DNA of 64,000 nucleotides from Erythrophleum ivorense (Eukaryota > Streptophyta > Magnoliopsida > Fabales > Fabaceae): the NCBI GenBank assembly GCA_026724425.1, contig JAIUCV010000003.1, positions 42,371,283 to 42,435,282 on the forward strand. Direction: 5' to 3'. Made by a program: the position numbers and the translations under genes. The notes under the pieces were generated by a model. The model saw only the letters and a list, made by a program, of their open reading frames with translations, did no database searches and was not told the DNA's origin. Positions 48,300 through 61,192 of the stretch are shown piece by piece. Each line of letters opens with the position of its first letter. Position 1 is the first letter of the stretch.

Positions 48300-50467
48300 C
48301 TTCTTTTTTTGATTTCTTAGGACACTATTTAGCGAAGTGGCCTTTCTTTCTGCAAATGTAACAGCGATCTCGTTTTCTGAATTGAGTTGTTCTTCTTTTG
48401 AAAAACCTAATTGGTATTTTATGCCTTCTTTTCTTGTGAGGCTTGTAAGGCTTAGGATAAGCTTGCTTGTAATGAGATTTCTTCTTTGTAGGACAAGAGT
48501 ACCTTGATTTGTCTTTACATTTAGTTTGCAAATAAGGCTTCTTGCAAACCTTTTGAAGTGTCAGTTTTCCTTCCATCATTGAATCAAATATCTTGTGTTG
48601 TTCACACAGTTTTTCAAGAGTAGCAATTGCAAGTTGATAAATTTCTCCTAAAGATATGTCTGTCATATCTCTTCTGAGGCATTGAATGGCTTTCAATAGT
48701 TCTAGTTGGAGTTTTTCTGGCAAAGAGGCGATGAATGCATGGCATAACTTAACATCATTGAAACCATTGAGAAGATAATATCTTTCTGCCATCCTTTGAT
48801 AATGAAAATCAAGATCTTTTTTCTTTAAAGAACAATAACACATCTAGAAATATTCTTGCCATTTTTTTTATCAACTAGATGGAAGTCTCTAAAGAATTAT
48901 TTATGAATGAATCTAAGAAGATTATTTGCATTGTCAATAGTTGTATAAAAATGCTATCGGTACTCTCCTTGGCTTTGAAACCATTCTCAAAGGGTGCTTG
49001 TGAATCTAGTGGTGAACTCAATAAGTACTACTTTAAGGTTAGCAGCTAGACAAGTCATTTGAAGATCAATCCATGCTAAAAGTTCATGTAATTTATCTCT
49101 CCATTTTTCAGGAGGGATATCGTCAAAGGTAAACCATGGTCCAGTAGATGGATGAGCTTGGGCCTGTGCATGGTTAAGATAAGTTATATTATATGGTTGA
49201 TATTTAGCATGATCTTCTTGTTCTATATTGGACTCATCATATTCTTCAACAGGAGTGGGATTGACCATATATGAAGTTGAGATTTTCACTTAGGTAAGGA
49301 GTTAATCATCAAAGCTGATTGGTTCTAAACCAATTATATTAGAATGGTCAGTATCTGAGTCAGGACTGTAAAAAATTATAGATGTTGTCAAAGCTATTGT
49401 TCTAGAAGACTTGTGAGGTTCAAGTTGGGATTGAATCTATTGTTTATTTTTTTTGGGTATGATCTATAGGAGGGATTGGGTTTGTTTAGGTGAAGATGGT
49501 GGTGTTTTAATTTGTAACGATTTTGATAGAGGAGGCTATTCAAGAGATTTAGTCCATGAAGGTGAAGGTTCATACTGAGAAGGGAAATGAGGTGGTCTTT
49601 GTAGAGGTCAAGGTTCTCTAGGAGGAGGTGGAGGTTGTCTGGGTTGAAGCTATCTAAGTTGAACTAAACTAAGATAGTCTTCTTCTTTTTTTAGAGATTT
49701 CATAATTCATTTTGAAACATTTTGAATAATCAACTTTCTGAAAGTAAGGTGAGTATGGAGGAGAGGGATAAGGATTGTATGATGGTGAAAGGGCGAAGAG
49801 AAAGATTCATAAATGCTTCTGGAATGGTCTCTTGCCATATCTTTTGTTATTTGGTCAATCTAAGATTTTACTCATCTAAGTTCTAATTCTTTTTGAGTAA
49901 AGGCAGGGCCCATATAACCATGGGCTTTAAAGTTCTTGAGCTTTGCATCTAGGGAAGTCACTTGCTATTGAAGCAATCATACAACTCTTGGACATGAGTA
50001 GAAAGTCTATCAATTCGAGAGTTGGTATGAGCTATTTGACCCGAACGATTCTCTAATTGAGAGTCTATCCTTTGAAGAACCTTGTTTTGTGCCATTGCAT
50101 TATGAATGTGCTTGTTTAGTACTTCTTTTGCTTGTGAGACTGGCCTCATTACCCCATTAGGAGCAACTTCTGTGGGAACAGAGAGCGGTTTATAAGTTAC
50201 ATTCATTTCAGGATTAGTTCTTCTTTTCATTAGAGGAAATTCTGAGTCATAGGCTTTGGACGCAGATGAAAACATCATGCAAGGAATAGGTTGAGGCAAC
50301 GTCTGTATCTTGATGATTGGTTCTGGTTTAGGTGGAGGAGGAGGGAGAAGATCTTTATGACCTAGTTCCCTAAGTAATTTACGGATGGTTTTAGGTCGTG
50401 GTTTGCGCTCTTTGATGCCAACCCATTTTGGCTTAGGTGGCTGGTCATCATCATCATCAGTGCTCAA
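48300..50467 (-). pseudogene. Endogenous pararetrovirus: coat-protein region with zinc knuckle
   Basis: Three broken open stretches in order (50467-49958, 49289-48987, 48843-48325) match the caulimovirid capsid region: an acidic and Pro-rich leader, then FTFDDIPPEKWRDKL, then a capsid core ending in a basic Lys/Arg-rich tail and a CCHC-like knuckle (CYICRKKGHFAK near 48325-48360). The basic tail and the knuckle bind nucleic acid in the family. The region 49290-49957 is too broken to assign. Confidence 0.72.
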
Positions 50468-50699
50468 ATCATGTTTTTTGTGAGAGCAATGGCTAGATTT
50501 CCATGTTGGCTTCTTCTTCTTCTTCTTATCTTGCTTCCAATTAGCAATTGCAAAAGAATATCTAGGTTTCTATTTTTTATCTTCTGGGCCTTCCAGTTTT
50601 CAAAGTCATAATAGCCACAATCAGGGTCACACATGGAGGGATCACAATCCCAAAAGAAGTGACTATTAATCTTTGCGACATAGGCATAAGACCCATTTG

Positions 50700-51745
50700 G
50701 GTTAAATAAGGGAATAAGAATAAGACCTTTTTTTATTTTTGAAAGACAACAAGAGTAATCATCAGATCTAGGTTGAGAAGCCTTTTAGAAGAACCAGAGG
50801 AGCTGCCTTCATCAAATCCAGGTCTCTTGAAAGTAGACCTAATAGTTCCATTTAGGAGTTTTTCAAGGACTGAGGGAGCAGAGATGTGAAAAGCCTTCTG
50901 TCCACCATGAAACTCCTTTTCATAGTTAGTAACCCATTCGAGAGGCATGAGTTGTAACGGATCTTCCTTGGGAATCTGCTTAAGGATCAAGATGATAGTG
51001 GTGTTGTTTGGTCTGTCAGCAACCATATAGAGAATATCATCAGTGGTGTTCTGGAATTGAAGATCAATAGAATGGTTTTGAAGATAGTAGATCATCTAGT
51101 GGTGTAGAGTCCCTAGGACAGCATTCTGGACTTGCTCAACACCTATTATATGGACTTGTACCTTTAGTTTAGTAGGAAGAGTGGGATCAGTTAACTTGAT
51201 GTTAAAGTTTGAAACTATAGTGAGTATTACACTTCCATCATTCAAAGTGACAAGGGTTGCACCAATCAAGACATTTTGGAAAGAGGTATACAAGGTGTCC
51301 AAGAGGAAAACACAAGCTGTAGCCACAATCCCTTTTCTTCCATGAAGGTGAAGACTAATCTTGTGGCTCTAAGATGGAGGTGAGTGTATCCTTATCGGAT
51401 CTAGTGGGATATAAAACTGGTTGGGATCTCCAAAGCGACATACTGTTCAGTTGAGTAGATTGTAACTTGCTTTGATCAAGTTTAGTACCTTGGACAATCT
51501 CTTTTATGGGAGGTGTTTTTTGGGAAGAGAAGTCTACGGATAGATTTGGTGAAAGAACAGTTTTGGTGGTAAAGTTCATAGGGGTTAAGGAGAGGAGCAA
51601 TGGACTTTTCAAGACAAGGCTCATCTAGAATATGAGTTATTTCTAAATTAGAGGCATGGGATATATAGCAGGAAGGAATAGATCTAGGTAAGGAAAGGGA
51701 AGAAGAAAAACAAACAGGTTTATGAGAATCTTCTGTGAATGACAT
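50700..51745 (-). pseudogene. Endogenous pararetrovirus: movement-protein region
   Basis: Open stretches in order (51745-51482, 51624-51355, 51326-51096, 51095-50733) are separated by one frame shift and stop codons. The middle part (VLIGATLVTLNDG, IGVEQVQNAVLG) resembles the 30K-type movement proteins of Caulimoviridae, and PLEWVTNYEKEF follows. Position before the coat protein fits viruses whose movement, coat, protease and RT domains lie in one reading series, as in petuvirus or florendovirus; the genus is inferred. It is disrupted and integrated, antisense to the window. Confidence 0.65.
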
Positions 51746-52599
51746 GGTGAGTGACTAAAATATCTTCTTACTCTCTTTTACTAGCAAATCTACTCTCGAT
51801 TATATTAACTCCTACCAAGGTTTCATGTTGATGTCTTCAACTTTTCACATTCTCGGTCCCTTGCATTGAATTCATATCTAGAGTGTGTTGATCGATAGGT
51901 ACATAGAAGCTAGATGCCATCTGTGAGGTGATAGGTGTGATATGACTTACAATTTTAAAAGTTAGGATGGTTATATATATATATATGAATAAAAAATAAA
52001 ATATATATCTATTTGTTCATTTAATAAATAAATTTAAAAATGATTTATATAAATATATTTATGAATAAAGAATGCGATGCATGTCTATTGATGTATCAAA
52101 TAAGTAAAAGGCTGAATATATTTTTTTATTCAATAAATAGAGAATTGAATGCATTTTTTTATACAGACTTTTAGTATGAAATGTTGTACTTTTATAAGTT
52201 AGAGGTATAAAAATTATATGAATATAAAAAGACTTTCCTACTAAATATAAATAAGGCATTATATGATTTTATAAAATATAAATGAAAAATTATATGGCTT
52301 TGTGAAATATAATTAAAAATTTTTTTTATAAGCTTTAAAAAAAGTATTATTTTTAAATTATAAAAATGTTAAGAAATTTTTTGATATTATTAATAAAAAA
52401 AATTTGTAAAGATTTCAATATATTTTAAAAAGTATCTTATTAACTCTTTTAACAGTTATAGGTAGGGACAAATATTTTTCCAAAAAAATGACCTAACTGT
52501 GATTTAAAATAACTTGTAGTAATCTAGACTATTTTTAACATTATTTTCCATCAATACTCTTGGCAATATAGTTCAAAATGCTATCCTCTGGACCTCCGT

Positions 52600-52830
52600 T
52601 CATGACATATTGTTGGGACCATACGAACCAAAAGGTTGCTGATAGGATTGTCCGTCGGGTTTTGTCAGCAACAAAGATCTCACACATCCTCGAGAAGCCC
52701 TAGTCATGTCTGCCCTTTTTTCCCGGATATCCCCGCCGTTGACTTGATGATGACCGGTCGTTGACCGTTGACCAAGCTTATGGTGATCGATTTCCGTGAT
52801 CCTCATCCCCTTTCTAAATTTTCGGGCCTC
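52600..52830. promoter_or_regulatory. Less AT-rich island with clustered W-box cores
   Basis: TTGAC occurs at 52739-52743, and TTGACC at 52761-52766 and 52768-52773, within 35 bp, beside GACCGGTC. WRKY factors bind TTGAC(C/T). The island also holds an open frame on minus (52600-52806) with no known domain. It may be a promoter, an LTR piece or an exon remnant. Confidence 0.3.
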
Positions 52831-53369
52831 CTAATCTTGTTTTCCGAGGTATTTCTATCATTTGAAGCTTTTAAATTATTATTATTATTTGCCAACTTTT
52901 AGTTGATATAGTGTCTATGTAGTGTTTTTAATGATGAAATTAAGGATTTTTATGCTTTTGGAGCAATTATTGGTTTTGATATATATATATAGATATAGAG
53001 AAAGCAAATGGATGAGATAGCATTGTTGTAGCATCGAGAATGGTGACGAATTTTCATCTCAGAAAAGTGGATCGGTAGAGCTTATAACGCCCCTTAGATC
53101 AACAGAGAAATTATGCGTTTATTTTTTATTATTAAACTAGAAATTTATGCAATTGTTGTAAGAGCCACTGGGCTTTCATTTCGTAAAATGTTTGTGTAGG
53201 CCTCGGACCTTTCTATAGAAAAAAAAAAAACTTGAACATGCATGAAGTAAATGATATGGTTGAATGGAATTTTCACTAAAATGATTGGCTAATGATATAT
53301 TTTTTGGGGAGCCTATGATAATTGTTAAGGTATACCAAGCATGATTGAGAACCCTAATCTCTTCCTAAG

Positions 53370-53510
53370 CTCTCTCCTTTCTCTCCCTCTGCAAGCAATA
53401 CCAACGCAACCCTCCTTTTCCTTCTTTCTGCCTTCTCTTTTCTTCTCTTTTCTACCATCCTTCCTTCTTTGTTTCCCTTTCCTGCTTCCTCCTTCTTTTC
53501 TTCTTTTCTT
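53370..53510. repeat. Pyrimidine-rich (CT) tract
   Basis: About 140 bp made almost only of C and T on the plus strand, with TTCTTTT and CCTTCC units. It reads open in one frame per strand because of composition, not coding. Confidence 0.7.
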
Positions 53511-55119
53511 CGTGGTTTTTTTGTCAATAAATATATGTAAATCTATCATTCTATCGTAAATTTGATAAATATCTAGTTATATATTATTTTGTGCACAAAT
53601 CTTTTTTTTTTTTAAATCTAGCCTTTCGATTTGATGTTTATAGAAGATCTGAAGGTTTCGTTTTTTGTTTTCCTTTTTGCCCTAGTGGCTAATGTGAACA
53701 GGGGCTTCATTTTGGAGTTTGGTGCTCCGTTTTCATGCTTTATTGGATATGAAGGTTGAGACGTTTATAGTATTATGGAATTTGAACGACTTTCTATGTA
53801 AAGTAAACAAATGCAATCATCTTAATACATAACGTAACAATCAGGGTAGGATCCTGCTTGCAGTTTATGGAGATAAATCTAAAGTACAAACATATAAACC
53901 ATTAATCATTAATATTGAATGAACTAATCATTGGATCACTACTAACCCCGTTCCAAGCTCAACCAAATGTAATGGTCCAAACACTTCCATTCAACTATAT
54001 ACAATAATAAATCAAAAAATAAGTTGTGGTACTTAGTGAGTAAAAAATCAAGTATGATAATTGAAGAAATAAGTGGGCACAAAGTTTTTCTGCTTAAAAT
54101 AAATGTTGTTGAAAGATTTTATTACAAGGATTTAAATAAAAAAAAATAGAGGCAATTAGATTAAATAAGAATAGAATTTCAACATTCAAATTGAGAAGTT
54201 TATAATGACATTATTACAAAATTAATTAATGTTAACGTGCACAAAACAAATAAAAATATACAATGAAATTTTAAACAAATTCAACCACCATTTACTAGTT
54301 AGTCAATTTACAAAATTTTTCATCAGGGAATTAGACTTTACAAAAGCTGAGAAATACCCATACTAGGTACTTGCGTGCATGAATTTATTCAAGTTACATA
54401 CTTAATTAAAACAATAGAAAGGAATCATACAAAGTATTTTATATATTAAAAGAAGTATTAAACAATATTTGAAAACCATTAATTATTACTACAAAAAGTA
54501 TTTTCACATAACCTTCAATTGAAGGTCTGTGCAAAATTATATTTTAAACATAGGCATGTAGCCCATGGTGGTAAGTAATTAAATCAAATATGAGCATTCA
54601 ACTCATTAACAAACAGAAAGCATCTAGCTCAATACCTTTTGTGTACTTAACTACAAGTCCACGGGTAAGTATCCTAGGTATACTAAGGGCTAATAAGATT
54701 GTTATTAGCAACCAGTATTATGCACACTACCACCTCATAAGAGAAATGAGATAATATAAAATAAAGTAACATAGTTCAATTTCGTAGGTCTTCTAGGTAT
54801 CATAATCCATATTAGAATTCTACATATATGGATATTACTTTCAAATAAATTACCCCTTCGAGTACTTCACACATTTATTGATACAAATATCCATGCATAA
54901 CTTAGAAAATTTATACTGGCTCTTCATGTATCTATATCAATTTGGGAATTTATAAATATCACTTTGAAAACTCGTATTCAATGAATAGACAGATCATAAC
55001 ACATCTCATGGTCAATTTAGTAGTATGCTTGTAATTCATTTGAATGATTCTCACATAATTATATTGCGATGAATATTTTAATAATTCCATTTTTTGACTT
55101 AGGATTTATAATACTTTAA

Positions 55120-55515
55120 CCTAGCAACTAGCGAGGCCTTCCATACCTATTTTCTTCTTCTTGTTAACCTGTAATTTTGTTAGTGGAAAATAAAAGAGTG
55201 ACCAATAAGTCTCAATAGCTCTTACAAGTTCTTAAACAACTTTATACCATAAAATATAAGTGTCATATTAGGCTAACCACTAAAGAGGTAATACATAATA
55301 TACTTTTTTAAGTTTTTTTTTTCCATAATCGCTATGTAAAGGGTTATATCTTGAATCAAGTAGGTATGCTTCCTAATGCAATCCCACTGATAAAGGGGCT
55401 AACGTGGCTCTTCCCATTATAGCCTTATACTTGCAATGAGGCCAACATATTTCATCCCAGTACAATCCCATGCTTACAATCAGCCTAACATAATTTATTG
55501 GCCAATAACTCCATT
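55120..55515. repeat. Diverged direct repeat, copy 1
   Basis: It shares with 56296-56670, in the same order, AAGTCTCAATA, ATATAAGTGTCATA, ATAATATACTTT, TATGTAAAGGGTTA, CATCTTGAATCA-like and GTAGGTATGCTTCC. By eye roughly 80% of bases agree. Confidence 0.75.
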
Positions 55516-56295
55516 GCCTCTTAGCCAAATAAACAACCTTTTGCATTATCATAGTTTCTTCTGTTTATATTGCTCTTTGTGATCCAGTTATGGTAACTTT
55601 CCAATAGACTAAACATACAAAAAAAAAAAGGTCAAAATATTTATGGTAATTCATCAAGAATAAGAAAATCTTAATGATATATTAAAATCAACTTAATAGG
55701 ATCACATTAAAGAAAGAATCGCTTTGACTTAAGAAAGAAGGACTTCATACAAAGTCCAAGTTCATCTAATGGTAGGAAGTGACTAGCTACTTAGCTAGTT
55801 ACAGAGTAGCTTAATCCAATTCAAATTATAGAGGAGAAAGATACAATAGTAGAATTGGGAGAACAAGAAAGATATGTTACTTCAAAGAATGTGTTTTGAT
55901 TTTTTTTCCTCCCTTTTCCTCTAGCCTAAATGCCTTCTTTGTCAGTGTGTGCCTAATGTCCTCCAAGTTACTTAATAGAGTGCGATGTGGAAGAGAAGCA
56001 AGGGAAAATTAGGGATTAATGACAGACCTAGCAAATTTGTGATTTTTTTTTTAAAAAGGGACTTAACATTGAGTATAATCGAAGTCAAGGAAGCAATGTG
56101 AAATTTCTTAAAAATATAGAACCTAGAAACCATTGCTACAATTGATGCAAGATAAATGATGCTCAAATACAAATTTGTAAACAACTGCCATTATTGAGAC
56201 AACTGCTATTATTTAATAGTAGTTATCCAAACCACAACTATTTAATGCTTTAAACAACTAATGCTATACAACTATCACAAGTTTTTTGTAGTGTA

Positions 56296-56670
56296 ACTAG
56301 GCCTATCTTACTTGTTTTCTTCATCTTGTTTGCCTGGAATTTATTTAGTGAAATATAAGAGTGAGAAATAAGTCTCAATAATTTCTATAAGTTATAAAAT
56401 GATTTTATATTGTAGAATATAAGTGTCATAATAGGTTAACTAGTGAAGAGGCAATACATAATATACTTTCTTAAGGTTTTTCATAATTACTATGTAAAGG
56501 GTTACATCTTGAATCATGTAGGTATGCTTCCCAACATAATCCCACTTACAAAGGGAATAATGTAGATCTTCCTCTTATAATCTTATACTCACAATGAGGC
56601 TTAGATATCTTATCCTATTACAATCCTATACTTGCAATGAGGCTAACATAGTTGATTGGCCAACAACTTA
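56296..56670. repeat. Diverged direct repeat, copy 2
   Basis: It pairs with 55120-55515. Its left edge falls directly after the CACTA-like end TTTTTTGTAGTG (56283-56294), so a transposon insertion or capture may mark the breakpoint. Confidence 0.75.
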
Positions 56671-59600
56671 TAGAAAGGGAATTTAACTCCTAATTCCTTA
56701 AACATGTGAAAGGGAAATAATTTCATTTTGTTCACATCCCTTTCCCAATTTATCACATGGTGATATAGAACACATAGCCATTCATCAATGGAAAGTAAGT
56801 AACTTAATTCACAACTCATATACTATCTGCCTTTTCTTAAGGGCTTGAGTTGGCACACAATAGAGATTTTTCACCTATCTTAGTAATTCCAAATGAGCAA
56901 ATCAATCCTCCTAAATTCCATGCAATGATACACATACAAGGTAAATGTCAAAGATAATTTTACCTAAACAATTCATATCTAACTCTTAATGAATTCTTAG
57001 TTTGCTTATCGCTTACCTAGTCCTTGAGATACACAAAATTCCTTCCATTTGGCATCTACATTCTTAACCCAAAAAAGTGGTAATAATCATAATCCAAGGC
57101 TATCTAATTAACATAATATAAAAAACTAGCTACAAAAGTAATCTACCACATAATTTTCTGTAGCCTAAAAAATTGAACTAAAATTGTACCTCAAACACCC
57201 TACTTAGGCTCTCTTTTCTTCATCCAAACCACTAAGAACATCCAATCAAAATCAATTTTATTACAAGTCAATGGCATCAAAATGGAGGTTGAGAAATTTT
57301 ATACATTTTGTTCTTCTAACACTAAGAGGAAAGAGCAAAGAATTTGTCTCATTCAAAGCTTTAAGTTTTCTTTTTCACCCATTGAGAGTCCAATTTCACA
57401 ACCTAATTAAACGAGCTAAAATTGTTATTAAGATGTAGCTAAGAAGATTTTGTACCTTTTATTCCTCTAGCACTAAGGATAAAATCTTTGGAAGTACCTT
57501 ATGCAAGACATTCCCTCTCCTCTTAATTTCTTCAATTGAGTTTTCTTCTTCTCTCTCTAAGTTTCTATTTAGTTTATTGAATTTAAGGCTAGGGAATAGG
57601 AAAAGGAATACGTTAATGAGTGCAACTACTTTGATTATGTTTGTTTGGCATTAAAAGGAAAAAGAAATACCTTGACATTTATATGTTCAGTTGGAAAAAA
57701 ACATATGAGGAATGGAAAGGCATGAGGGCCAAATAACCAAAATGGCCTTGCCTTAAAAAAATTCTAAAATTTTTTAAAATTTTGGCTGAGGCATTTTGAT
57801 TGAATAAATAATATACCATGGTTCATCTTGGCTATTCCTTAGCATAAGCATGTGAATCACTTCCCTCCACTTCTATACTGTGATTGCTCCAAAGCACACC
57901 CATTAAGTGAGTGTTGATTGTCCCTTGTCATTCAAATAAGGGCACATGGTTTTTACTTACAAAGGTTTAACTAGTTAGGGCAAATCAAAGACAAAGTTAG
58001 TGAACTAGTTACTAAAATCCATCTACCTTGGCAGAACTTTCCCTCTAGGTTTGTACAACCATACTTGCATTTTCTTTTGGATCTTGAAATACATGTGTAT
58101 TGTTTAATATATTTCCACCACATATTCTATTGATTTTTCTTTTTTCCTATCTTCTCTCAATTTTCTTGCCTCTTCCCTTCATACACCAAACATAAGCATT
58201 CATAGGTGGGTTTTTAGTGCATTGTGTTTAAAGTTATGGTTGGCTTTTAATCTTTATAGTTGTGCATTAAACTCATAGTGTAAGAGTCTATTAACCTCCG
58301 CCAATATTTGTGTTGATGATGTTTTGTCTTCTAACTTAATCCTTGTACTAAATTGTTCTTCTTTTACCCCATTTAGCTTTGATTGGCAAAAATGGTCATT
58401 TAAACAGGCCTTGACCATAGGTAGCTGCAACTCTTTGTATTTTATTAACAATTCCAATTTACTCTTCTTAGATTCCCCTTATTTGGTTTGGATATGCAGT
58501 TGGTGGTGGCTAGAAAGAAGTCTGTAATGTTTTTAAATTTCTTGAAGGACCATGAACAGTGATAGCCAAGCTTCTCATATTGCTCTTGTTGCTATATTAG
58601 AGAGTGACAAATTGTTGTACATATACATTAGCTTATGGCAATTCTATCTTTTCTTCATTGACATGGTTAGAATGTGTTATTTGAAAGTAGTAGGTTCATT
58701 ATTTAAATGATAATATACCTTAGGCTAGGGAAGGAGTATCTTGTATTTATGCAACTACACTGGGTTAGGTTTCCTTTGTTTTTCTTTATTGCAACTTATA
58801 TCTTAAAACTAAGCTTGAATGACTAGTTTTTTTTAGAGACCTTGACAAGCTTCCTTTTAGATGAGATACAATTTATTGCACTTTGCTATATAATGAGACT
58901 AGGAAAGTTTAGATAGCAGTTGTCCAATTGTTTATTATGTTGATGGTCTATGTCAATAAGTGAAATTGTCTATTATGTAAGTTACCAAAATGTCTATTAA
59001 TTACTATGATACACAAATGAATATTTCTTCCTTATATATAGTGCATAAGAAACCACGGTAAAAATAAAGCAACATGTAAATAGCTGAAACACACTTTTTT
59101 TTTCTAACTTACTTGAGAGTTGCCTGTGTTTAAATTATAATTGGATTGGTCTATTTCTTTGTTTACAAAATTTTACGTTATTGAAAACCCTCTTTGCACA
59201 AATAAATATAGGCAAACCTACCATACATGACCCATGATATGAGTATTAATGATATGAGTATGAATACAATTTAGGGGAAATTATAGTTTATTATTCTTAT
59301 ATCTACCTTATATGGCTTGAATATGTGGTTCAGGGTGGATAAAGAGAAGTTTTTAATGGTTATGAATTTTTTTTTCATTTTGCAACACCATGAACATTGA
59401 TCACTTACTTAAGTAGGGAGGAAATCGTGAAGGTGACATTGGTAACCTATAATTAGAGCCTAGAACTAATATGCCTTCACAATGGGGCCCAAGGTAGATG
59501 AAGAATTTTGGGCTTGGTACTCTGCCATGCACACCACCTTTATGCACACAAAGGCCTTGTATAAGGTTACCCCAAACAAAGTCAAGTCTTGTGAGCCATG

Positions 59601-60359
59601 CTTGAAGGTGTCAAGCAGCAACTCGCAGGTTTTAAGTAGTGACTATCACAATTTAAAATGGAAACAACCATGTTGGAGGACTGCTTAGCATAGCTATGAC
59701 CAAGGTTGACCGAGGCTTAACATAACTTGCACATCACTAAATAAAATGTTGCTATTGCAAGGAAACTTGTATAGTAGCAAAAGTGTTTGTTGAAAGCAAG
59801 GAAGGAAGCAATGGAAAAGGCTAAGCAAGAACTTGAGAAAAACCAATGACCTTTGTCTCAACTAGACATCATCAACTGAAGATGACTCTTTTTTTGCACT
59901 TCCTTATGGTGGTTGTATGATTGTTGGTCCTATGGCCTAAGCTAGCATAACAACTAATGTTGCCATTGATGTAGTGTCAACATAGGCAACTGATGACATC
60001 TCATTTTGTGTAATATCGTATCAAGATAGCACTCATTTTATATCACAAAATGCTTAAAGCATCTATTTTCATAAATTCATTGCTTTTAGCAGTAGAAAGT
60101 GTTGTCATTAAAAGCTAATTTAATTCATTTCTGATTAAATGAACCATTTAGACTTATCAAACTCATCTTCCACCCTTAATACACTTCTTCAAGCAGAAAC
60201 ATCACAAAAAGAGATATGGAATTTCAAGTTTAAAGCACACACATCAAGACTAGCCAGAACCATAAGACATTATATGCCTGAAACATTTGACCTTTCAAAG
60301 ACACCAAAAACCAGATTGACCAAATGAATAATGTATTGATAGTTTTTGCAAATTTTGGT

Positions 60360-61192
60360 CAACTTTGAAAAATCATAAAAAATTATACAGAGATATAAAA
60401 ACTATGTTCTTTATGTGAAAAGCCCTAAATGATGTCTAAAGGTCTGCCAAATCTCATGTCAAAATTTGTCCATTTGGTCTAGTTTTGGTTTAGGGGCAAA
60501 ATATGGCTCGTTTTGAGATTCAAGAAGAACTAAATGGTCCAAAATGAAGTTCTTTAAGATAAGTGACCATTTGGGCATGTCCAAAACCTTAAATATAGCA
60601 TATAGAAGTATTACAATAGATCTAAAACACCATAGTACTCAAAACCACTCCCTCACTTAATCATATAAACATGCATTCCATGGCTCAAAGATGTCAAAAA
60701 TTCAAGATATGATACATTTGATTCCAAATATGGTTTATACAACATTCTTCCATGCTTTTATACATATAAAAGGGATTACACCTCATAAATAGCTTATACA
60801 TGCATACTTTGACATTAATTTGCATCAAAATCTATTCTATTATCAAAGTAATACAATTTACACTCCTTAGCCTCTATTTTTGGTTCCATGAGCATCACCT
60901 AGGAAAGATTAGATAAAACTGGGGAAAGTGAGATTCAAAGAATCCCAATAGCTCTTTACCCTTTCAAGAATGCATATATGGCATGTTATCATGTCAAAGA
61001 AAGCAAGCATGCATTAAATGCTTATAAGAATCAAACATAAACATGTTTTCAAGGTCACGTAAATATATCAAAATCAAAATTAAGCTCTAGGGACTTTTGG
61101 TCTAGCCTCACCTTATTATTTGGGACTTTTGGATTAGCTTCACCCACTATTTAGGGACTTTTGACTTAGCCTCACTTATTCTTGAGACTTTT
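60360..61192 (-). repeat. LTR fragment of the same family as the solo LTR, truncated
   Basis: It aligns with 42175-43110 in the same orientation: the start CTTTGAAAAATCATAA, the segment around CCCAATAGCTCTTTACCCTT (60943 on), and the GGGACTTTTGG minisatellite at 61086-61190. It stops exactly where another LTR of the family begins in the opposite orientation at 61193. Confidence 0.65.

Larger units (their letters stand above)
51746..60359. other. Long AT-rich stretch without a supported gene
   Basis: I see no intact gene over 8.6 kb. Notable parts are a less AT-rich island with three W-box cores (52600-52830), a pyrimidine-rich strand (53370-53510), a diverged duplication (55120-55515 and 56296-56670), a CACTA-like end at about 56283-56294 (TTTTTTGTAGTG), and a shorter repeat pair (58478-58565 and 59308-59402). 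Short open frames, such as 59482-59688 and 60139-60327, have no recognisable domain. Much of it is probably decayed transposon DNA. Confidence 0.5.

Noticed and set aside
53091..53105. TATAACGCCCC as a possible LTR start
   Set aside because: It is one base from the usual TGTAACGCCCC, but no second end, no target duplication and no related copy in the window was seen.
53325..53559. Lys/Arg/Glu-rich minus frame and Phe/Leu/Ser-rich plus frame
   Set aside because: Both are translations of a CT-rich tract.
54487..54499. TACTACAAAAAGTA as the 5' partner of the CACTA-like end at 56294
   Set aside because: The bases that follow do not match the inverted complement of the other end beyond the first ten.
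59482..59688. 68-codon frame with Trp and Cys
   Set aside because: It is short and isolated. A gag-like origin was considered but no knuckle or neighbouring pol was found.
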